Part shown: positions 52,477-62,838 of the stretch, piece after piece
How positions within the stretch are numbered: position 1 is the first letter of the stretch
Layout: each line of letters starts with the position of its first letter
DNA from: Phyllobacteriaceae bacterium
Lineage (GTDB): Bacteria; Pseudomonadota; Alphaproteobacteria; Rhizobiales; Rhizobiaceae
Direction: 5' to 3'
NCBI GenBank assembly: GCA_002708825.1
Contig: PAPF01000013.1
Coordinates: 277,350 to 341,349 of the forward strand
Length of the DNA stretch: 64,000 nt
Made by a program: the position numbers and the translations under genes
Notes under the pieces: model-generated
The model's input: the letters and a program-made list of their open reading frames with translations, nothing else
Database searches by the model: none
Told to the model about the DNA's origin: nothing

Positions 52477-53661
52477 TCATGTCACCGCCGACATCACATT
52501 GTATCGCGGATCACGCCACAGTTCCTTCTCGAACACCCCGGCCATGATTGCCACGGCCTTGTCGATGTCGTTCCTGTCCAGATAAAGCGGTGTGAAGCCG
52601 AAGCGCATGATGCCCGGCGCCCGGTAGTCGCCAATGACGCCACGGTCGATCAGGGCCTGCATCGCGGCATAACCATGCTCGAACGCAAAGGACACCTGCG
52701 AGCCGCGCTCCTGCCAGCGGCGCGGCGAAACAAGCTTCAGGTGCGGGCAAGATGCCTCGACACCGGCAATGAACCGCTCGCTCAATTCCACGGAGGCAGC
52801 CCGGATATCATCCATGTCCACCCACTCCCAGATGTCGAGCGCGGCGTCGAGCACCGACAACTGGATCACCGGCGGCGTCCCGATCCTCAACCGTTCAGTG
52901 GACATGGCCGGGCGGTAGGCCCGCTCCATGGCGAATGGCGATTCATGGCCCATCCAGCCTGACAGGGCGGGAGCGATACCTTCCACGATATCGGGCCGGA
53001 CATGAATGAAGGCGGGCGCACCCGGCCCTCCATTGAGATACTTGTAGGTGCACCCGACGGCGAACTCCGCCTTGCTTCGCCCGACATCCAGAGGCACGGC
53101 ACCGGCGCTGTGCGCCAGGTCCCAGATCATCACGGCACCCGCGTCATGGGCGGCCCTGGTCATGGCATCCATGTCATGCATGCGGCCTGTCCGGTAATCG
53201 ACATGGGTGAGCATCACCGCGGCGACATCGCCGTCGATCCGCGACATGACCTCTTCGGGCGGGGGCGTCACAACCTTGTGCCCCCGTCCGATCAGGCCCG
53301 CCAGGCCGTCTGCCATGTAGAGGTCGGTCGGGAAATTGCCGGAATCGGACAGGATGATCTTGCGATCCGGCCGCATCGAAAGCGCCGCGGCCAGGGCCTG
53401 GTACACCTTGATGGACAACGTGTCGCCGGTGGCCACGCTGCCGCGCGGCGCTCCGATCAGCGGCGCGATCCTGTCGCCGACGCGCTGGGGAAGCGACATC
53501 CAGCCTGCCTGGTTCCAGGCGCGGATGAGCTGTCCGCCCCATTCCTCCGCGATCACGGTACGGGCCCTGGCCGCGGCGCCGCGCGGCAACGGGCCGAGTG
53601 AATTCCCGTCCAGGTAGACGATCCCGTCGGGAAGATCGAAAAGGTCCTTGCGAGGCAGCAT
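52477..53661 (-). CDS. kynU: Kynureninase
   Basis: 394 residues, a normal length. The PLP fold type I signature is present: 'VYLDGNSLGPLP' at the N-terminus, 'WDLAHSAGAVPLDV' for the ring Asp, and the Schiff-base lysine in 'GCTYKYLNGGPGAPAF', all specific to kynureninase. It cleaves kynurenine to anthranilate and alanine in the cytosol. The ATG at 53661 is 5 bases after the stop of tryptophan 2,3-dioxygenase. Combined with the absence of a kynurenine 3-monooxygenase, it points to the anthranilate branch rather than the quinolinate branch. Confidence 0.93.
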   Translation of the reverse strand: MLPRKDLFDLPDGIVYLDGNSLGPLPRGAAARARTVIAEEWGGQLIRAWNQAGWMSLPQRVGDRIAPLIGAPRGSVATGDTLSIKVYQALAAALSMRPDRKIILSDSGNFPTDLYMADGLAGLIGRGHKVVTPPPEEVMSRIDGDVAAVMLTHVDYRTGRMHDMDAMTRAAHDAGAVMIWDLAHSAGAVPLDVGRSKAEFAVGCTYKYLNGGPGAPAFIHVRPDIVEGIAPALSGWMGHESPFAMERAYRPAMSTERLRIGTPPVIQLSVLDAALDIWEWVDMDDIRAASVELSERFIAGVEASCPHLKLVSPRRWQERGSQVSFAFEHGYAAMQALIDRGVIGDYRAPGIMRFGFTPLYLDRNDIDKAVAIMAGVFEKELWRDPRYNVMSAVT

Positions 53662-53666
53662 CTGTC

Positions 53667-54506
53667 CTACAATTCTCCCCTCACCTGCCAAAGTTCCGGG
53701 AACAGTTCCACTTCGAGCATGCGCCGGAGATACTGCACGCCGGAGGTCCCGCCTGTCCCCCGCCTGAACCCGATCACCCGTTCCACAGTCGTGACGTGAT
53801 TGAAGCGCCAGCGCCGGAAATAATCTTCCAGGTCGACCAGTTTTTCGCCCAGTTCGTAGAGGGTCCAATGCTTCTGCGTATCGGCGTAGACCTGCTTCCA
53901 CCGGGCCCGGATCGCCGGATTGGCCTTGTGGGGTGACGTCAGGTCGGGAACGGGCATGTGGCGGACATCGCCGTCGATGGTCGTGAAAAGCAATTCCACC
54001 GCCTCGTGATAGAAGCTTGGCCGGGCGAGTTCGTTCTTGAGCATGGAGTGGATGTCGGGCAGATGCTCATGCGGCTTGAGCATGTTCGCGTTCCGGTTTC
54101 CAAGGACATACTCGATCATGCGGTACTGGTATGACTGGAAGCCGGACGAACTGCCGAGACTTTCCCGGAACCGCGTATAGTCGGATGGCGTCATCGTCCG
54201 CAGCACGTCCCAGGCATTGTTCAATTGCTCGAAGATCCGGCTCACCCGCGCCAGCATCTTGAACATGGGCTGGATCTGGCGCTTGCGAAGCGCGGCCCGC
54301 GCTGCCGAAAGCTCGTGGATCGCCAGCTTCATCCACAATTCGCTCGTCTGGTGCTGGATGATGAACAACATTTCGTCATGCGCATCGCTCAGCGGATGCT
54401 GCTGTGCAAGTACCGTGTCGAGATGCAGGTAGTCGCCATAGGACATGACGCCATTGAACGCCATTCGCGCGCCATCGCGGGCCGGGTCGAACGGCTCGCC
54501 GCTCAT
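53667..54506 (-). CDS. kynA: Tryptophan 2,3-dioxygenase
   Basis: 279 residues. Family features: '[18 protein letters not shown]', '[24 protein letters not shown]' (heme-side), '[12 protein letters not shown]' and '[30 protein letters not shown]' with the proximal His. It uses O2 to open the indole ring of tryptophan, forming N-formylkynurenine. Its ATG overlaps the stop of the CoA-ligase gene (ATGA), so the upper and lower pathway genes are translationally coupled. The amidase needed next is encoded elsewhere, most likely at 61849. Confidence 0.95.
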   Translation of the reverse strand: MSGEPFDPARDGARMAFNGVMSYGDYLHLDTVLAQQHPLSDAHDEMLFIIQHQTSELWMKLAIHELSAARAALRKRQIQPMFKMLARVSRIFEQLNNAWDVLRTMTPSDYTRFRESLGSSSGFQSYQYRMIEYVLGNRNANMLKPHEHLPDIHSMLKNELARPSFYHEAVELLFTTIDGDVRHMPVPDLTSPHKANPAIRARWKQVYADTQKHWTLYELGEKLVDLEDYFRRWRFNHVTTVERVIGFRRGTGGTSGVQYLRRMLEVELFPELWQVRGEL

Positions 54507-56122
54507 TGTGCTTCCCTCAGACGGAATCGCTGGATCTTGCCGCTTTCGGTTTTCGGCAAGGCCTTGGTGAAAACGATGGAGCGCGGATACTTGTAGGGTG
54601 CGATGGTGGCCTTCACATGGTCCTGCAGGGTCTTGGCAAGGGCTTCGTCCGCCACGGCCGCGGGGGCTGGCACCACATGTGCCTGCACGATCAGGCCGCG
54701 TTCCTCGTCGGGGACGCCGATCACCGCGCATTCGGCAACGGAAGGATGGGACAGCAATGCCGCCTCCACTTCCGGTCCGGCGATATTGTAGCCGGCGCTG
54801 ATGATCATGTCGTCATTACGGGCGGCGAAGTGGAAGTATCCCTCCTCGTCCATGCTGAAGGCGTCACCCGTGACGTTCCAGCCGTCCTGCACATAGTCCT
54901 TCTGACGCTCCCCGCGCAGGTAGCGGCATCCGGTCGGTCCGCGCACCGCAAGCCTGCCGATGACGCCGGGCCCGACAGCCGCACCGTCCGGCCCGATCAC
55001 CCTTGCCTCATAGCCGCTGACCGGCTTGCCGGTGCATGCAGGCTTGTGATCGCCAAACCGGTTGCTGATGAAGATGTGAAGGAGTTCCGTCGAACCGATG
55101 CCGTCGAGCATCGGCTTGCCGGTCTTTTCCATCCATTCCCGGTATATGGGCGCGGGCAACGTGTCTCCCGCCGAGACCGCCGCGCGCAGCGAGGACAGGT
55201 CGGCTCCCTCGTCCATGGCCCGCAGCATCGCGCGATAGGCCGTCGGCGCGGTGAAGCAGACGGTGGCGCGGTATTTTTCGATGATCTCGATCATGTTCGG
55301 CGGCGTGGCGCTTTCCAGCAGCGTGGCGGCCGCGCCGAACCGCAGCGGAAAGATCGCCAGGCCGCCGAGCCCGAAGGTGAAGGCCAGCGGCGGCGAACCC
55401 ACGAAGACGTCTTCGGGCGTCACCGACAGGACCTCGCGGGCATAGCCGTCGGCGATGATCATGAGATCGCGATGGAAATGCATGGTTCCCTTCGGTTCGC
55501 CGGTGGAACCCGAGGTGAAACCGATCAGGGCGACATCGTCCCGCGCGGTCGCCACCACGTCGAACCGGACCGGCTTTTCGAGCGCAAGCCGGTCGAGTTC
55601 GGCGTCGTGATTGGATGTGCCGTCGAAGCCGGTCACTGACTTCAGGAACGGATTGTCCTTGGCGCAGGCGGTCATTTCATCCATCAGCCGCGTGTCGCAC
55701 AGCGCATGGGAGACCTCGGCCTTCTCGACATACTTGCGAAGTTCGGCTGCGCGCAGCATCGGCATGGTATTGACGACGACCGCGCCCGCCTTGGTGGCCG
55801 CGAGCCAGCACGCCACCATGGCCGGGTTGTTGGCCGAACGGATCAGGACACGGTTGCCCGGCCTGATCCCCAGGTCCTCCACCAGCGCATGGGCCAGGCG
55901 ATTGGTCCAGTCCGCCAGTTCCTTGTAGGTTCGCCGGCGGCCATTGCCGATCAGCGCCGTGTGGTCTCCGAAGCCCTTCGCGACCATGGCGTCGGTCAGT
56001 TCATAAGCCGCGTTGAGCCGTTCCGGATAATCGAAGCCGTCGAGCAGCAGGTCCGGCCAATGCTCCGGCGACGGCAGATTGTCGCGTGCGAACGTGTCCA
56101 CATGAGCGGAGTATCCAAGCAT
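54503..56122 (-). CDS. 2-Aminobenzoate-CoA ligase (benzoate-CoA ligase family)
   Basis: 539 residues; ATG at 56122 with GGGAGGAGG upstream. The AMP-forming synthetase motifs are intact: P-loop-like '[14 protein letters not shown]', 'GSTELLHIF' and the C-terminal lysine in '[12 protein letters not shown]'. The N-terminus ([14 protein letters not shown]) and size fit benzoate/2-aminobenzoate-CoA ligases. With kynureninase next door and a 2-aminobenzoyl-CoA monooxygenase/reductase at the operon head, anthranilate is the natural substrate. It begins one base after the acyl-CoA dehydrogenase stop. Confidence 0.88.
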   Translation of the reverse strand: MLGYSAHVDTFARDNLPSPEHWPDLLLDGFDYPERLNAAYELTDAMVAKGFGDHTALIGNGRRRTYKELADWTNRLAHALVEDLGIRPGNRVLIRSANNPAMVACWLAATKAGAVVVNTMPMLRAAELRKYVEKAEVSHALCDTRLMDEMTACAKDNPFLKSVTGFDGTSNHDAELDRLALEKPVRFDVVATARDDVALIGFTSGSTGEPKGTMHFHRDLMIIADGYAREVLSVTPEDVFVGSPPLAFTFGLGGLAIFPLRFGAAATLLESATPPNMIEIIEKYRATVCFTAPTAYRAMLRAMDEGADLSSLRAAVSAGDTLPAPIYREWMEKTGKPMLDGIGSTELLHIFISNRFGDHKPACTGKPVSGYEARVIGPDGAAVGPGVIGRLAVRGPTGCRYLRGERQKDYVQDGWNVTGDAFSMDEEGYFHFAARNDDMIISAGYNIAGPEVEAALLSHPSVAECAVIGVPDEERGLIVQAHVVPAPAAVADEALAKTLQDHVKATIAPYKYPRSIVFTKALPKTESGKIQRFRLREAQ

Positions 56123-56123
56123 G

Positions 56124-57299
56124 TCAGCCTCCTCCCTGTGCGCCCGGCGCGCCTGCGAGCGTCTGGCGGGCGATGATGATGCGCTGCACGTCCGTGGCGC
56201 CCTCGTAGATGCGCAAGGCCCGGATCTCGCGGTAAAGCCGCTCGACGATGTGTCCCGACTTCACGCCATCGCCGCCGTGAAGCTGGACGGCGGCATCGAT
56301 GGTCTTCTGGGCCTGTTCGGTGGCGAACAGCTTGGCCATGGCCGCTTCGCGGGTGATGCGGGCCGCGCCGCTGTCCTTCGCCCAAGCCGCGCGATAGACA
56401 AGCAGCGCGCTGGCATCCACATCCACCGCCATGTCGGCGATGTGGCCCTGCACCATCTGCAACTCTGCCAGCGGCATTTCCATGACACGCCTTTGGCCAA
56501 CGCGCGCCACTGCCTCGTCGAGGGCCCGGCGTGCGAAACCCAGCGCCGCCGCGGCCACGCTGGAGCGGAAGACGTCCAGCACGGACATGGCAATGCGGAA
56601 CCCCTGCCCCGGCGCGCCGATCATCGCGCCGGCGGGCACGCGGCAGCCTGAAAACCGCAAGCGGGCCAGCGGATGGGGCGCGATGGTCTCCAGCCGTTCC
56701 ACGATTTCCAGTCCCGGCTGGTCCGCCGGAACGATGAAGGCGGACAATCCCTTCGCGCCGGGCGCCTCGCCTGTGCGTGCGAACACCGTGTAGACATCCG
56801 CGATCCCGCCGTTGGATATCCACGTCTTCTCGCCGTCCAGGACATAGTCGTTCCCGTCGCGGACAGCGGTCATCGTTGAAGCCGCGACATCGGAACCCGA
56901 TTGCGGTTCGGTCAGGGCGAAGGCGGATATGGCCTTTCCGGCCCGTGTCAGCGTCAGCCACGCGTTCTTCTGTTCCGGCGTCCCGAACAGCGAAATGGCG
57001 CCCGTCCCCAGGCCCTGCATGGCAAAGGCGAAATCCGCCAGTCCGTCATGGCGCGCCAGCGTTTCGCGCAGGAGGCAGATCGAGCGCACGTCGAGCGGCG
57101 CGCCTCCGTCAGGATCCACCGCCGAGTACCGCAAAAGACCGGACTCGCCGAGCGCGGCGACAAGATGGCGGCATGCCCGGTCCGCGTCGCCATGGTCGAG
57201 GCCGGCAAGATGGCCGGCGGCCCATGCATCGGCCTCGGCTGCCAGTTGCCTGTGGCGATCCTCGAAAAAGGGCCAGTCAAGAAAGGTCCTGTCAGCCAT
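56124..57299 (-). CDS. Acyl-CoA dehydrogenase
   Basis: 391 residues starting at 57299, one base shared with the enoyl-CoA hydratase stop (TGATG). FAD and substrate motifs: '[19 protein letters not shown]', '[16 protein letters not shown]', and the C-terminal '[34 protein letters not shown]' in part. The catalytic Glu position (YEGATD) is intact. It oxidises an acyl-CoA intermediate, presumably a ring-derived alicyclic acyl-CoA from 2-aminobenzoyl-CoA. It donates electrons to ETF, which is not in the window. Confidence 0.88.
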   Translation of the reverse strand: MADRTFLDWPFFEDRHRQLAAEADAWAAGHLAGLDHGDADRACRHLVAALGESGLLRYSAVDPDGGAPLDVRSICLLRETLARHDGLADFAFAMQGLGTGAISLFGTPEQKNAWLTLTRAGKAISAFALTEPQSGSDVAASTMTAVRDGNDYVLDGEKTWISNGGIADVYTVFARTGEAPGAKGLSAFIVPADQPGLEIVERLETIAPHPLARLRFSGCRVPAGAMIGAPGQGFRIAMSVLDVFRSSVAAAALGFARRALDEAVARVGQRRVMEMPLAELQMVQGHIADMAVDVDASALLVYRAAWAKDSGAARITREAAMAKLFATEQAQKTIDAAVQLHGGDGVKSGHIVERLYREIRALRIYEGATDVQRIIIARQTLAGAPGAQGGG

Positions 57300-58099
57300 C
57301 AGTTGCCCTCGAAGACCGGTTTTTCCTTCGCCACGAAGGCGTTGTAGGCACGGTGGAAGTCCTGCCCCTGCATGCAGATCGCCTGCGCCTGCGCCTCCGC
57401 TTCGATGGCCTGTTCCAGGCTCATGTTCCATTCCTGGGCCAGCATGGTCTTCGTCATGGAATTGGCGAAGGCAGGTCCGGCGGCGATGCGGGCCGCCATG
57501 TCGCCCGCCGTCTGCATGAGTTGTTCAGCGGGCACCACCTGGTTGAAGAAACCCCATCGCTCGCCTTCATCCGCGCTCATCGACCGACCGAGATAGAGCA
57601 GTTCGGCGGCCCGTCCCTGTCCGATGATCCTGGGAAGGATGGCGCAGGCGCCCATGTCGCAGCCGGCAAGCCCGACCCGGTTGAACAGGAAGGCGACCTT
57701 CGCGGCAGGCGTGGCAATGCGCAGGTCCGACGCCATGGCGATAATCGCGCCGGCCCCGGCACAGACACCGTCCACGGCAGCAATCACCGGCTTTCCGCAC
57801 CCGATCATCGCCTTGACCAGGTCCCCCGTCATTCGCGTGAAGGCCAGCAGTTCCTTCATGTTCATTCCGGTCAGCGGACCGATGATCTCGTGCACATCGC
57901 CGCCGGAACTGAAATTGCCGCCATTCGGGCCGAACACCACCGCCTTGACCGCGTCGTCGTAGTGCAGGTCGCGGAACCAGTCGCGCAATTCGGCATAGCT
58001 GTCGAAGGTCAGCGGATTCTTGCGTTCGGGCCGGTCCAGCGAAAGGATGGCCACGCCGTCCCTGATTTCGCAGCGGAAATGCTTCACGTCATGTCGCAT
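57299..58099 (-). CDS. Enoyl-CoA hydratase/isomerase family protein
   Basis: 266 residues. Crotonase-fold motifs: '[20 protein letters not shown]' (first oxyanion element) and '[18 protein letters not shown]' and '[26 protein letters not shown]' (second element). It adds water to an unsaturated ring-derived acyl-CoA or opens the ring; these proteins are regular members of 2-aminobenzoyl-CoA gene clusters. It overlaps the MarR gene by 11 bases and the acyl-CoA dehydrogenase by one. Confidence 0.88.
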   Translation of the reverse strand: MRHDVKHFRCEIRDGVAILSLDRPERKNPLTFDSYAELRDWFRDLHYDDAVKAVVFGPNGGNFSSGGDVHEIIGPLTGMNMKELLAFTRMTGDLVKAMIGCGKPVIAAVDGVCAGAGAIIAMASDLRIATPAAKVAFLFNRVGLAGCDMGACAILPRIIGQGRAAELLYLGRSMSADEGERWGFFNQVVPAEQLMQTAGDMAARIAAGPAFANSMTKTMLAQEWNMSLEQAIEAEAQAQAICMQGQDFHRAYNAFVAKEKPVFEGN

Positions 58100-58577
58100 C
58101 CTGTCTTTGCTCCTCCAGCATTTCGGAAAGATGGTCGAGGCGTCGGATCATGCCCTCGACATCGCCGGCATCGAGGCCGGACAGCATCCCGTCGATCCAT
58201 GTCTCGTGAACGCCAGCCTGCTCCGCGAAGACCTCGCGCCCCCTGGGCGTCAGGCAGACCAGGCTTGCCCGCCGGTCGCCAGGGACTGCCACCCGCAGGG
58301 TCAGGCCCTCATCGGTCAGCTTGTCGACGATCCCGGTGATATTGCCGTTGGAAACACGCAAACGCCGGGAAATCTCGCTCATCTTCAGGCCTTCCGGCGA
58401 GCGTGCCAGCGCCGACATGACATCGAACCTTGGCAGTGTGGAATCGAAATCACGGCGCAACCGGCGGCGGATTTCGTCCTCCACCAGACGGCTTGCCTTC
58501 AGCAGCTTGAGCCAGAGCCTCAGACGCTCCTTGGAAAGGGATTTGGCCGGAGCGCCGGCGGGTTGCACTCCCGTCAT
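58089..58577 (-). CDS. MarR-family transcriptional regulator
   Basis: 162 residues. Winged-helix core: '[45 protein letters not shown]' in part, then the wing '[19 protein letters not shown]'. It is embedded in the middle of the operon, overlapping both neighbours (ATGA with the SDR, 11 bases with the hydratase), so it is probably an autoregulated repressor of the operon released by an aromatic CoA thioester, as in related MarR systems. The likely operator is in the 61585-61848 region. Confidence 0.88.
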   Translation of the reverse strand: MTGVQPAGAPAKSLSKERLRLWLKLLKASRLVEDEIRRRLRRDFDSTLPRFDVMSALARSPEGLKMSEISRRLRVSNGNITGIVDKLTDEGLTLRVAVPGDRRASLVCLTPRGREVFAEQAGVHETWIDGMLSGLDAGDVEGMIRRLDHLSEMLEEQRQDAT

Positions 58578-59293
58578 GCCCCGCCTCCCGAAATCACCAA
58601 GCCTTGCCCGTTGACCTTTCCGGCGCCCGGAGAAGCGAGATATTGCACGGCAGCCGCGACGTCGCGCGGCGGGATCAGCCGCTCCGCCCGGCTACCGCCG
58701 AAGACCCTGGTTTCAGCCGCCTCGCGCGAAATCCCGAAACGCTTCATGACCCCTTCCACGGCCTGGTCCGCCATGGGCGTATCGACCCAGCCGGGACAGA
58801 CGGCGTTGCAGGTGATGCCCGACCGTTCGACCTCGCGCGCAAGGGAGCGCACCAGCCCCATCACGCCATGCTTGGCCGCGCTGTAGGCCGCGACATTGGC
58901 TTCGCCATGCAGGCCCGAAACCGAGGAAATGGCAATGAGCCTTCCACCGGGCCTCATGTCCTGCAACGCTTCGCGGAAGGTCAGGAAGACGCCCGTCAGC
59001 GTGACGGCAAGGGTGGAGTTCCAGAGTTCGAGGCTCGTATTGGCAACCTTCGCCGCGCGACCGATGCCCGCATTGGCAACGACCACGTCGAAAGGCTGGT
59101 CGAAGAGCGCCTTGACGGCCTGTTCGTCGGCCACGTCGGCCACCCGGCAATCCATGCCAAGCCCTCCGTCTGTCTCCTTCAGCGCCTCCATGCGCCGGCC
59201 GGCAATGACCACCTTGTCGCCGGTCTCGGCGAAGGCCCGGGCGACGGCCCGTCCGATCCCGCTTCCCCCGCCTGTTACGAGAACCCGTCTCAT
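58574..59293 (-). CDS. Short-chain dehydrogenase/reductase
   Basis: 239 residues; ATG at 59293 overlaps the preceding stop (ATGA). Cofactor motif '[20 protein letters not shown]', '[12 protein letters not shown]' (NAG) and catalytic '[25 protein letters not shown]' with Ser and Tyr-x-x-x-Lys. It is expected to be the 3-hydroxyacyl-CoA dehydrogenase of the ring-cleavage sequence, acting on the hydratase product with NAD+. The exact position in the path is inferred. Confidence 0.85.
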   Translation of the reverse strand: MRRVLVTGGGSGIGRAVARAFAETGDKVVIAGRRMEALKETDGGLGMDCRVADVADEQAVKALFDQPFDVVVANAGIGRAAKVANTSLELWNSTLAVTLTGVFLTFREALQDMRPGGRLIAISSVSGLHGEANVAAYSAAKHGVMGLVRSLAREVERSGITCNAVCPGWVDTPMADQAVEGVMKRFGISREAAETRVFGGSRAERLIPPRDVAAAVQYLASPGAGKVNGQGLVISGGGA

Positions 59294-61584
59294 GCCCGTA
59301 TCGTCTCCGCTTCACGGTCGGCGAGCCGCCAGGCCTGGTCCCGTCCCGCCAGATAAGGCTCCGGCCAGTCCTGCCGCCGGTCGCCGATCCGGGCCGCCTC
59401 GTGCAGGGTCCAGTAGGGATCGGCAAGGTGCGGCCGCCCGATGGCCACGAGGTCTGCGCGGCCTGCCATCAGTATGGAATTGGCGTGATCGGCCTCGTAG
59501 ATATTGCCGACCGCCATGGTGTGAAGACCGGCCTCATTGCGGATCCGGTCGGAAAACGGCGTCTGGAACATCCGGCCGTAGACAGGCCGCGCCCGTACGG
59601 ATGTCTGTCCGGCGGAAACGTCGATCAAGTCGGCACCGGCACCGTGAAAGGCGCGGGCGATCTCGACAGCGCCGGCCGGCGTGATGCCGTCTTCACCAAC
59701 CCAGTCATTCGCCGAGATTCGAACAGACATCGGCTTGTGGTCCGGCCAGGCCTTCCGCATGGCCGCAAACACCTCCAGGGGAAACCGCAGACGGTTGGCA
59801 AGGCAGCCGCCATAGGCATCGCTGCGCTGGTTCGACAGCGGCGAGATGAAGGACGAAATCAGGTATCCATGCGCAGCATGGAGTTCGATCATGTCGAAAC
59901 CGGCGCGATCCGCCATCCGCGCGGAAGCGGCGAATTCGCCGATGACGATCTCCATGTCCTCGCGTGTCATCTCGCGCGGCACGCCATTGCGATCCGACCA
60001 GGGGATGGCCGATGCCGACATCGTTTCCCAGTTTCCGGACGCCAGCGGCGCGTCCATCTCCTGCCAGCCCAACTGGGTCGACCCCTTCCGTCCCGAATGG
60101 CCGATCTGGCAACAGATCTTCGCCCGGGTTTCTCCGTGGACAAAGTCGGTCAGCCGCTTCCAGGCCGTTTCGTGCTCGGGCGCATAGAGGCCAGGGCAAC
60201 CCGGCGTGATCCGCCCCTCGGCGCTGACACAGGTCATTTCGGTGAAGACGAGGCCCGCCCCGCCCTTGGCCCGTTCGCCGTAATGAACGAGATGCCAGTC
60301 GGTCGGTGTCCCGTTCACGGCCTTGTATTGCGCCATCGGCGACACGACGATGCGGTTCTGCAACGCCATGTCCCGCAGCTTAATCGGCGCGAACATCGGT
60401 GCCCGCACCGGCGCGTCCGGCTTCACGCCCGCCTGGCATTGGAACCAGCGTTCGGCGCTTTCGAGCCAGCGAGGATCCCGCAGGCGCAGGTTTTCGTGGC
60501 TGATGCGCTGCGAGCGCGTCAGCAGGGAATAGTTGAACTGGACCGGATCGAGATCCAGGTAGCGCTCCACCTGCTCGAACCATTCCAGCGAATTGCGCGC
60601 CGCCGATTGCAGGCGAAGGACCTCCAGCCGCCGCTCCGCCTGGTACCGCTCGAACGCCGCGTGCATGGTCGGTTCGGAATGCAGGAAATCGGCAAGCGAA
60701 ATGGCACTGTCGAAGGCAAGACGGGAGCCGGAGCCGATGGAAAAATGGGCCGTCGCAGCCGCGTCACCCATCAGCACGACATTGTCGTGATACCACTTTT
60801 CGCAGATCACCCTGGGAAAGTTCATCCACACCGCCGAGCCACGCAGATGCGCCGCGTTGGACATCAGGTCATGACCGCCCAGATGGGCCTCGAAGATCCG
60901 CCGGCAGGTTTCGACGGTTTCTTCCTTGGTCATCCCGGCAAAGCCCCACCGGTCCCAGGTATCCTGCTGGCATTCGACAATGAATGTCGCGGTGTTCTCG
61001 TCGAACTGGTACACATGCGCCCAGACCCAGCCGTGCTCGGTCTTCTCGAAGATGAAGGTGAACGCATCATCGAATTTCTGGTGCGTCCCCAGCCAGACGA
61101 ACTTGCACCGGCGCACGTCGATATTGGGCTTGAAGTGCGCCGCGTATTCCTTGCGGACCCTGGAATTGATCCCGTCGCAGGCAACGACAAGGTCGAAGTC
61201 CTTGCGGAATTCCTCCGCTCCCTCGAACTCCGTCTCGAAACGCATCTCGATGCCGAGTTCCTGTGCGCGCTGTTGCAGGATGACGAGCATCTGCCGGCGC
61301 CCGATGCCGGCGAAGCCATGCCCGCCCGACACTGTCCTGGTCCCCTTGTGGATGACAGCGATGTCATCCCAATAGGCAAAGTGATCGCGGATGGCCTGCG
61401 CGCTTTTCGGGTCGTTTGCTTCCAGCCTTTCCAGCGCATCGTCGGACAGGACCACGCCCCAGCCAAACGTGTCGTTGGCACGGTTACGCTCCACGACCAC
61501 GACCTGGTGGGACGGGTCGCGCACCTTCATCGAAATCGCGAAGTAGAGACCCGCCGGTCCGCCGCCCAGACATGCAATGCGCAT
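59290..61584 (-). CDS. 2-Aminobenzoyl-CoA monooxygenase/reductase (FAD monooxygenase + old yellow enzyme fusion)
   Basis: 764 residues from the ATG at 61584, with AGGAGG upstream. The N-terminal half is a class A flavin monooxygenase ([17 protein letters not shown] motif '[13 protein letters not shown]'; GD motif '[24 protein letters not shown]'). From ~residue 395 it is an old-yellow-enzyme domain ('[26 protein letters not shown]', '[20 protein letters not shown]'). This two-domain layout is that of the enzyme that hydroxylates and reduces the ring of 2-aminobenzoyl-CoA (and related salicylyl-CoA 5-hydroxylases). First gene of a nine-gene operon; divergent from the formamidase-like gene. Confidence 0.92.
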   Translation of the reverse strand: MRIACLGGGPAGLYFAISMKVRDPSHQVVVVERNRANDTFGWGVVLSDDALERLEANDPKSAQAIRDHFAYWDDIAVIHKGTRTVSGGHGFAGIGRRQMLVILQQRAQELGIEMRFETEFEGAEEFRKDFDLVVACDGINSRVRKEYAAHFKPNIDVRRCKFVWLGTHQKFDDAFTFIFEKTEHGWVWAHVYQFDENTATFIVECQQDTWDRWGFAGMTKEETVETCRRIFEAHLGGHDLMSNAAHLRGSAVWMNFPRVICEKWYHDNVVLMGDAAATAHFSIGSGSRLAFDSAISLADFLHSEPTMHAAFERYQAERRLEVLRLQSAARNSLEWFEQVERYLDLDPVQFNYSLLTRSQRISHENLRLRDPRWLESAERWFQCQAGVKPDAPVRAPMFAPIKLRDMALQNRIVVSPMAQYKAVNGTPTDWHLVHYGERAKGGAGLVFTEMTCVSAEGRITPGCPGLYAPEHETAWKRLTDFVHGETRAKICCQIGHSGRKGSTQLGWQEMDAPLASGNWETMSASAIPWSDRNGVPREMTREDMEIVIGEFAASARMADRAGFDMIELHAAHGYLISSFISPLSNQRSDAYGGCLANRLRFPLEVFAAMRKAWPDHKPMSVRISANDWVGEDGITPAGAVEIARAFHGAGADLIDVSAGQTSVRARPVYGRMFQTPFSDRIRNEAGLHTMAVGNIYEADHANSILMAGRADLVAIGRPHLADPYWTLHEAARIGDRRQDWPEPYLAGRDQAWRLADREAETIRA

Positions 61585-61663
61585 CGCGTTTCCTCCTGGA
61601 TCGCGAACGCGGCTGGCCGGTCCTGGCCGGCCGCATGCCACCGACGCTAGCCAGACCGGCGAG

Positions 61664-61702
61664 ATATTTCAAGCTTGCATATTTCATATTTGGATTTTAT
61701 CG
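61664..61702. promoter_or_regulatory. AT-rich candidate operator/promoter of the tryptophan operon
   Basis: An AT-rich island in otherwise GC-rich intergenic DNA (61585-61848), centred on the palindrome CAAGCTTG (61670-61677) with flanking ATATTT and CATATTT on its two sides and a second CATATTT at 61685. It lies 80-115 bases upstream of the monooxygenase start on the minus strand and ~150 bases before the divergent hydrolase. It is a reasonable place for the MarR repressor to bind. Confidence 0.45.
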
Positions 61703-61848
61703 TCCGGATGGTCTTCGCAGGAGGGAAAGCGCATGGCAAGGGGGCGCGGCCAGCCGGATCATCCCGCAACAGCGGAAGATGGCCATGAAGCAACCGGCCA
61801 TCAGGGGCGCGGCCTCACCCGCAAGCGGAAACCGGCGGCATCACTGCC

Positions 61849-62694
61849 ATGCCGATGAGCGACATGACCGGCATCGACTGGGAAGACGCCTTCACCAACG
61901 CCGTGCACATTCCCGGCGGTATGGGCTACCCCGCACGCTGGGCCGAATTGGCGCAGGCTTTCCGTAAACAAGCCGGAGGCCGGTTTGACCTGCCCTACGG
62001 ACCCGGACCGCGCGAGAGGATGGATGTTTTCCTGCCCGAGGGCACGCCGCGAGGGCTAGTCACCTTCATTCATGGCGGATTCTGGCTTGCCTTCGACAAG
62101 TCGTCCTGGTCGCATCTTGCAGCCGGGCCTTTGGCACACGGCTGGGCCGTGGTTCTTCCAAGCTACACGCTTGCGCCGGAAGCCCGGATCGGATCGATCA
62201 CGCGGCAGACCGGCCGCGCGATTGCCGCGGCGGCCGGGCTGGTCGACGGCCCGATAAGGCTCGCCGGGCACTCCGCGGGCGGCCATCTGGCGACACGCAT
62301 GGTGTGCGACGACAGTCCCCTGCCGGAAAGCATAGCCGGCCGGATCGAGCGGGTTGCGTCCATCAGCGGCGTCCATGACCTGCGCCCGCTGCAATGCCAC
62401 TCCATGAACGAAAAGCTGCGCCTGACCGCCAGCGAGGCGGCCGCCGAAAGCCCCGCCCTTCACCGCCGTCGCGCCAATGTTGACGTTGTTGCATGGGTGG
62501 GAGCCGCAGAGCGGCCCGAATTCCTGCGCCAATCGGCGCTCTTGTGTGAATCCTGGAGCACGCCCGAAGCGCCCGTCCACCTCGTGGCCGAATCATCACG
62601 CCATCATTTCAATGTCATAGACGGTCTTTGTGATCCGGATCATGAACTGACCCGATTTCTGGCGGGCAACCGTGCCCTGGGGATCTCAGGTTGA
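61849..62694 (+). CDS. Alpha/beta hydrolase, kynurenine formamidase (AFMID)-like
   Basis: 281 residues (alternative ATG at 61855). It has the oxyanion motif HGGFW at residues 75-79, the nucleophile elbow GHSAGGH with Ser142, and a C-terminal His in 'ESSRHHFNVIDGL', the arrangement of eukaryotic-type kynurenine formamidase (HGGYW). It would hydrolyse N-formylkynurenine to kynurenine and formate, the one upper-pathway step missing from the operon on the other strand. No KynB-type formamidase is present in the window, which strengthens the assignment. Confidence 0.82.
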   Translation: MPMSDMTGIDWEDAFTNAVHIPGGMGYPARWAELAQAFRKQAGGRFDLPYGPGPRERMDVFLPEGTPRGLVTFIHGGFWLAFDKSSWSHLAAGPLAHGWAVVLPSYTLAPEARIGSITRQTGRAIAAAAGLVDGPIRLAGHSAGGHLATRMVCDDSPLPESIAGRIERVASISGVHDLRPLQCHSMNEKLRLTASEAAAESPALHRRRANVDVVAWVGAAERPEFLRQSALLCESWSTPEAPVHLVAESSRHHFNVIDGLCDPDHELTRFLAGNRALGISG

Positions 62695-62838
62695 CCGGCG
62701 CAAACCGGCTCCGGCGGTGCATGCGCGACGGTATGACAGGCCGGCCGTTTCGGTTTGCCGCTCCGGAAAAACATGCTAGCGAAATGGGCAAGAGCCCTTG
62801 CCAAGATCGAGCAATCCTACCGAAACAAGGAGACCGTC

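Noticed and set aside
52430-52480. ATG at 52480 as the RidA start.
   Set aside because: It overlaps the kynureninase stop but adds an Arg-rich leader unlike the family; the GTG at 52429 has a much better ribosome-binding site and family-like N-terminus.
59401-61650. A 749-codon open frame on the plus strand opposite the 2-aminobenzoyl-CoA monooxygenase/reductase.
   Set aside because: It is a mirror frame typical of GC-rich DNA: no recognisable domain, Arg/His/Gly-rich composition, and the opposite strand encodes a clear two-domain enzyme.
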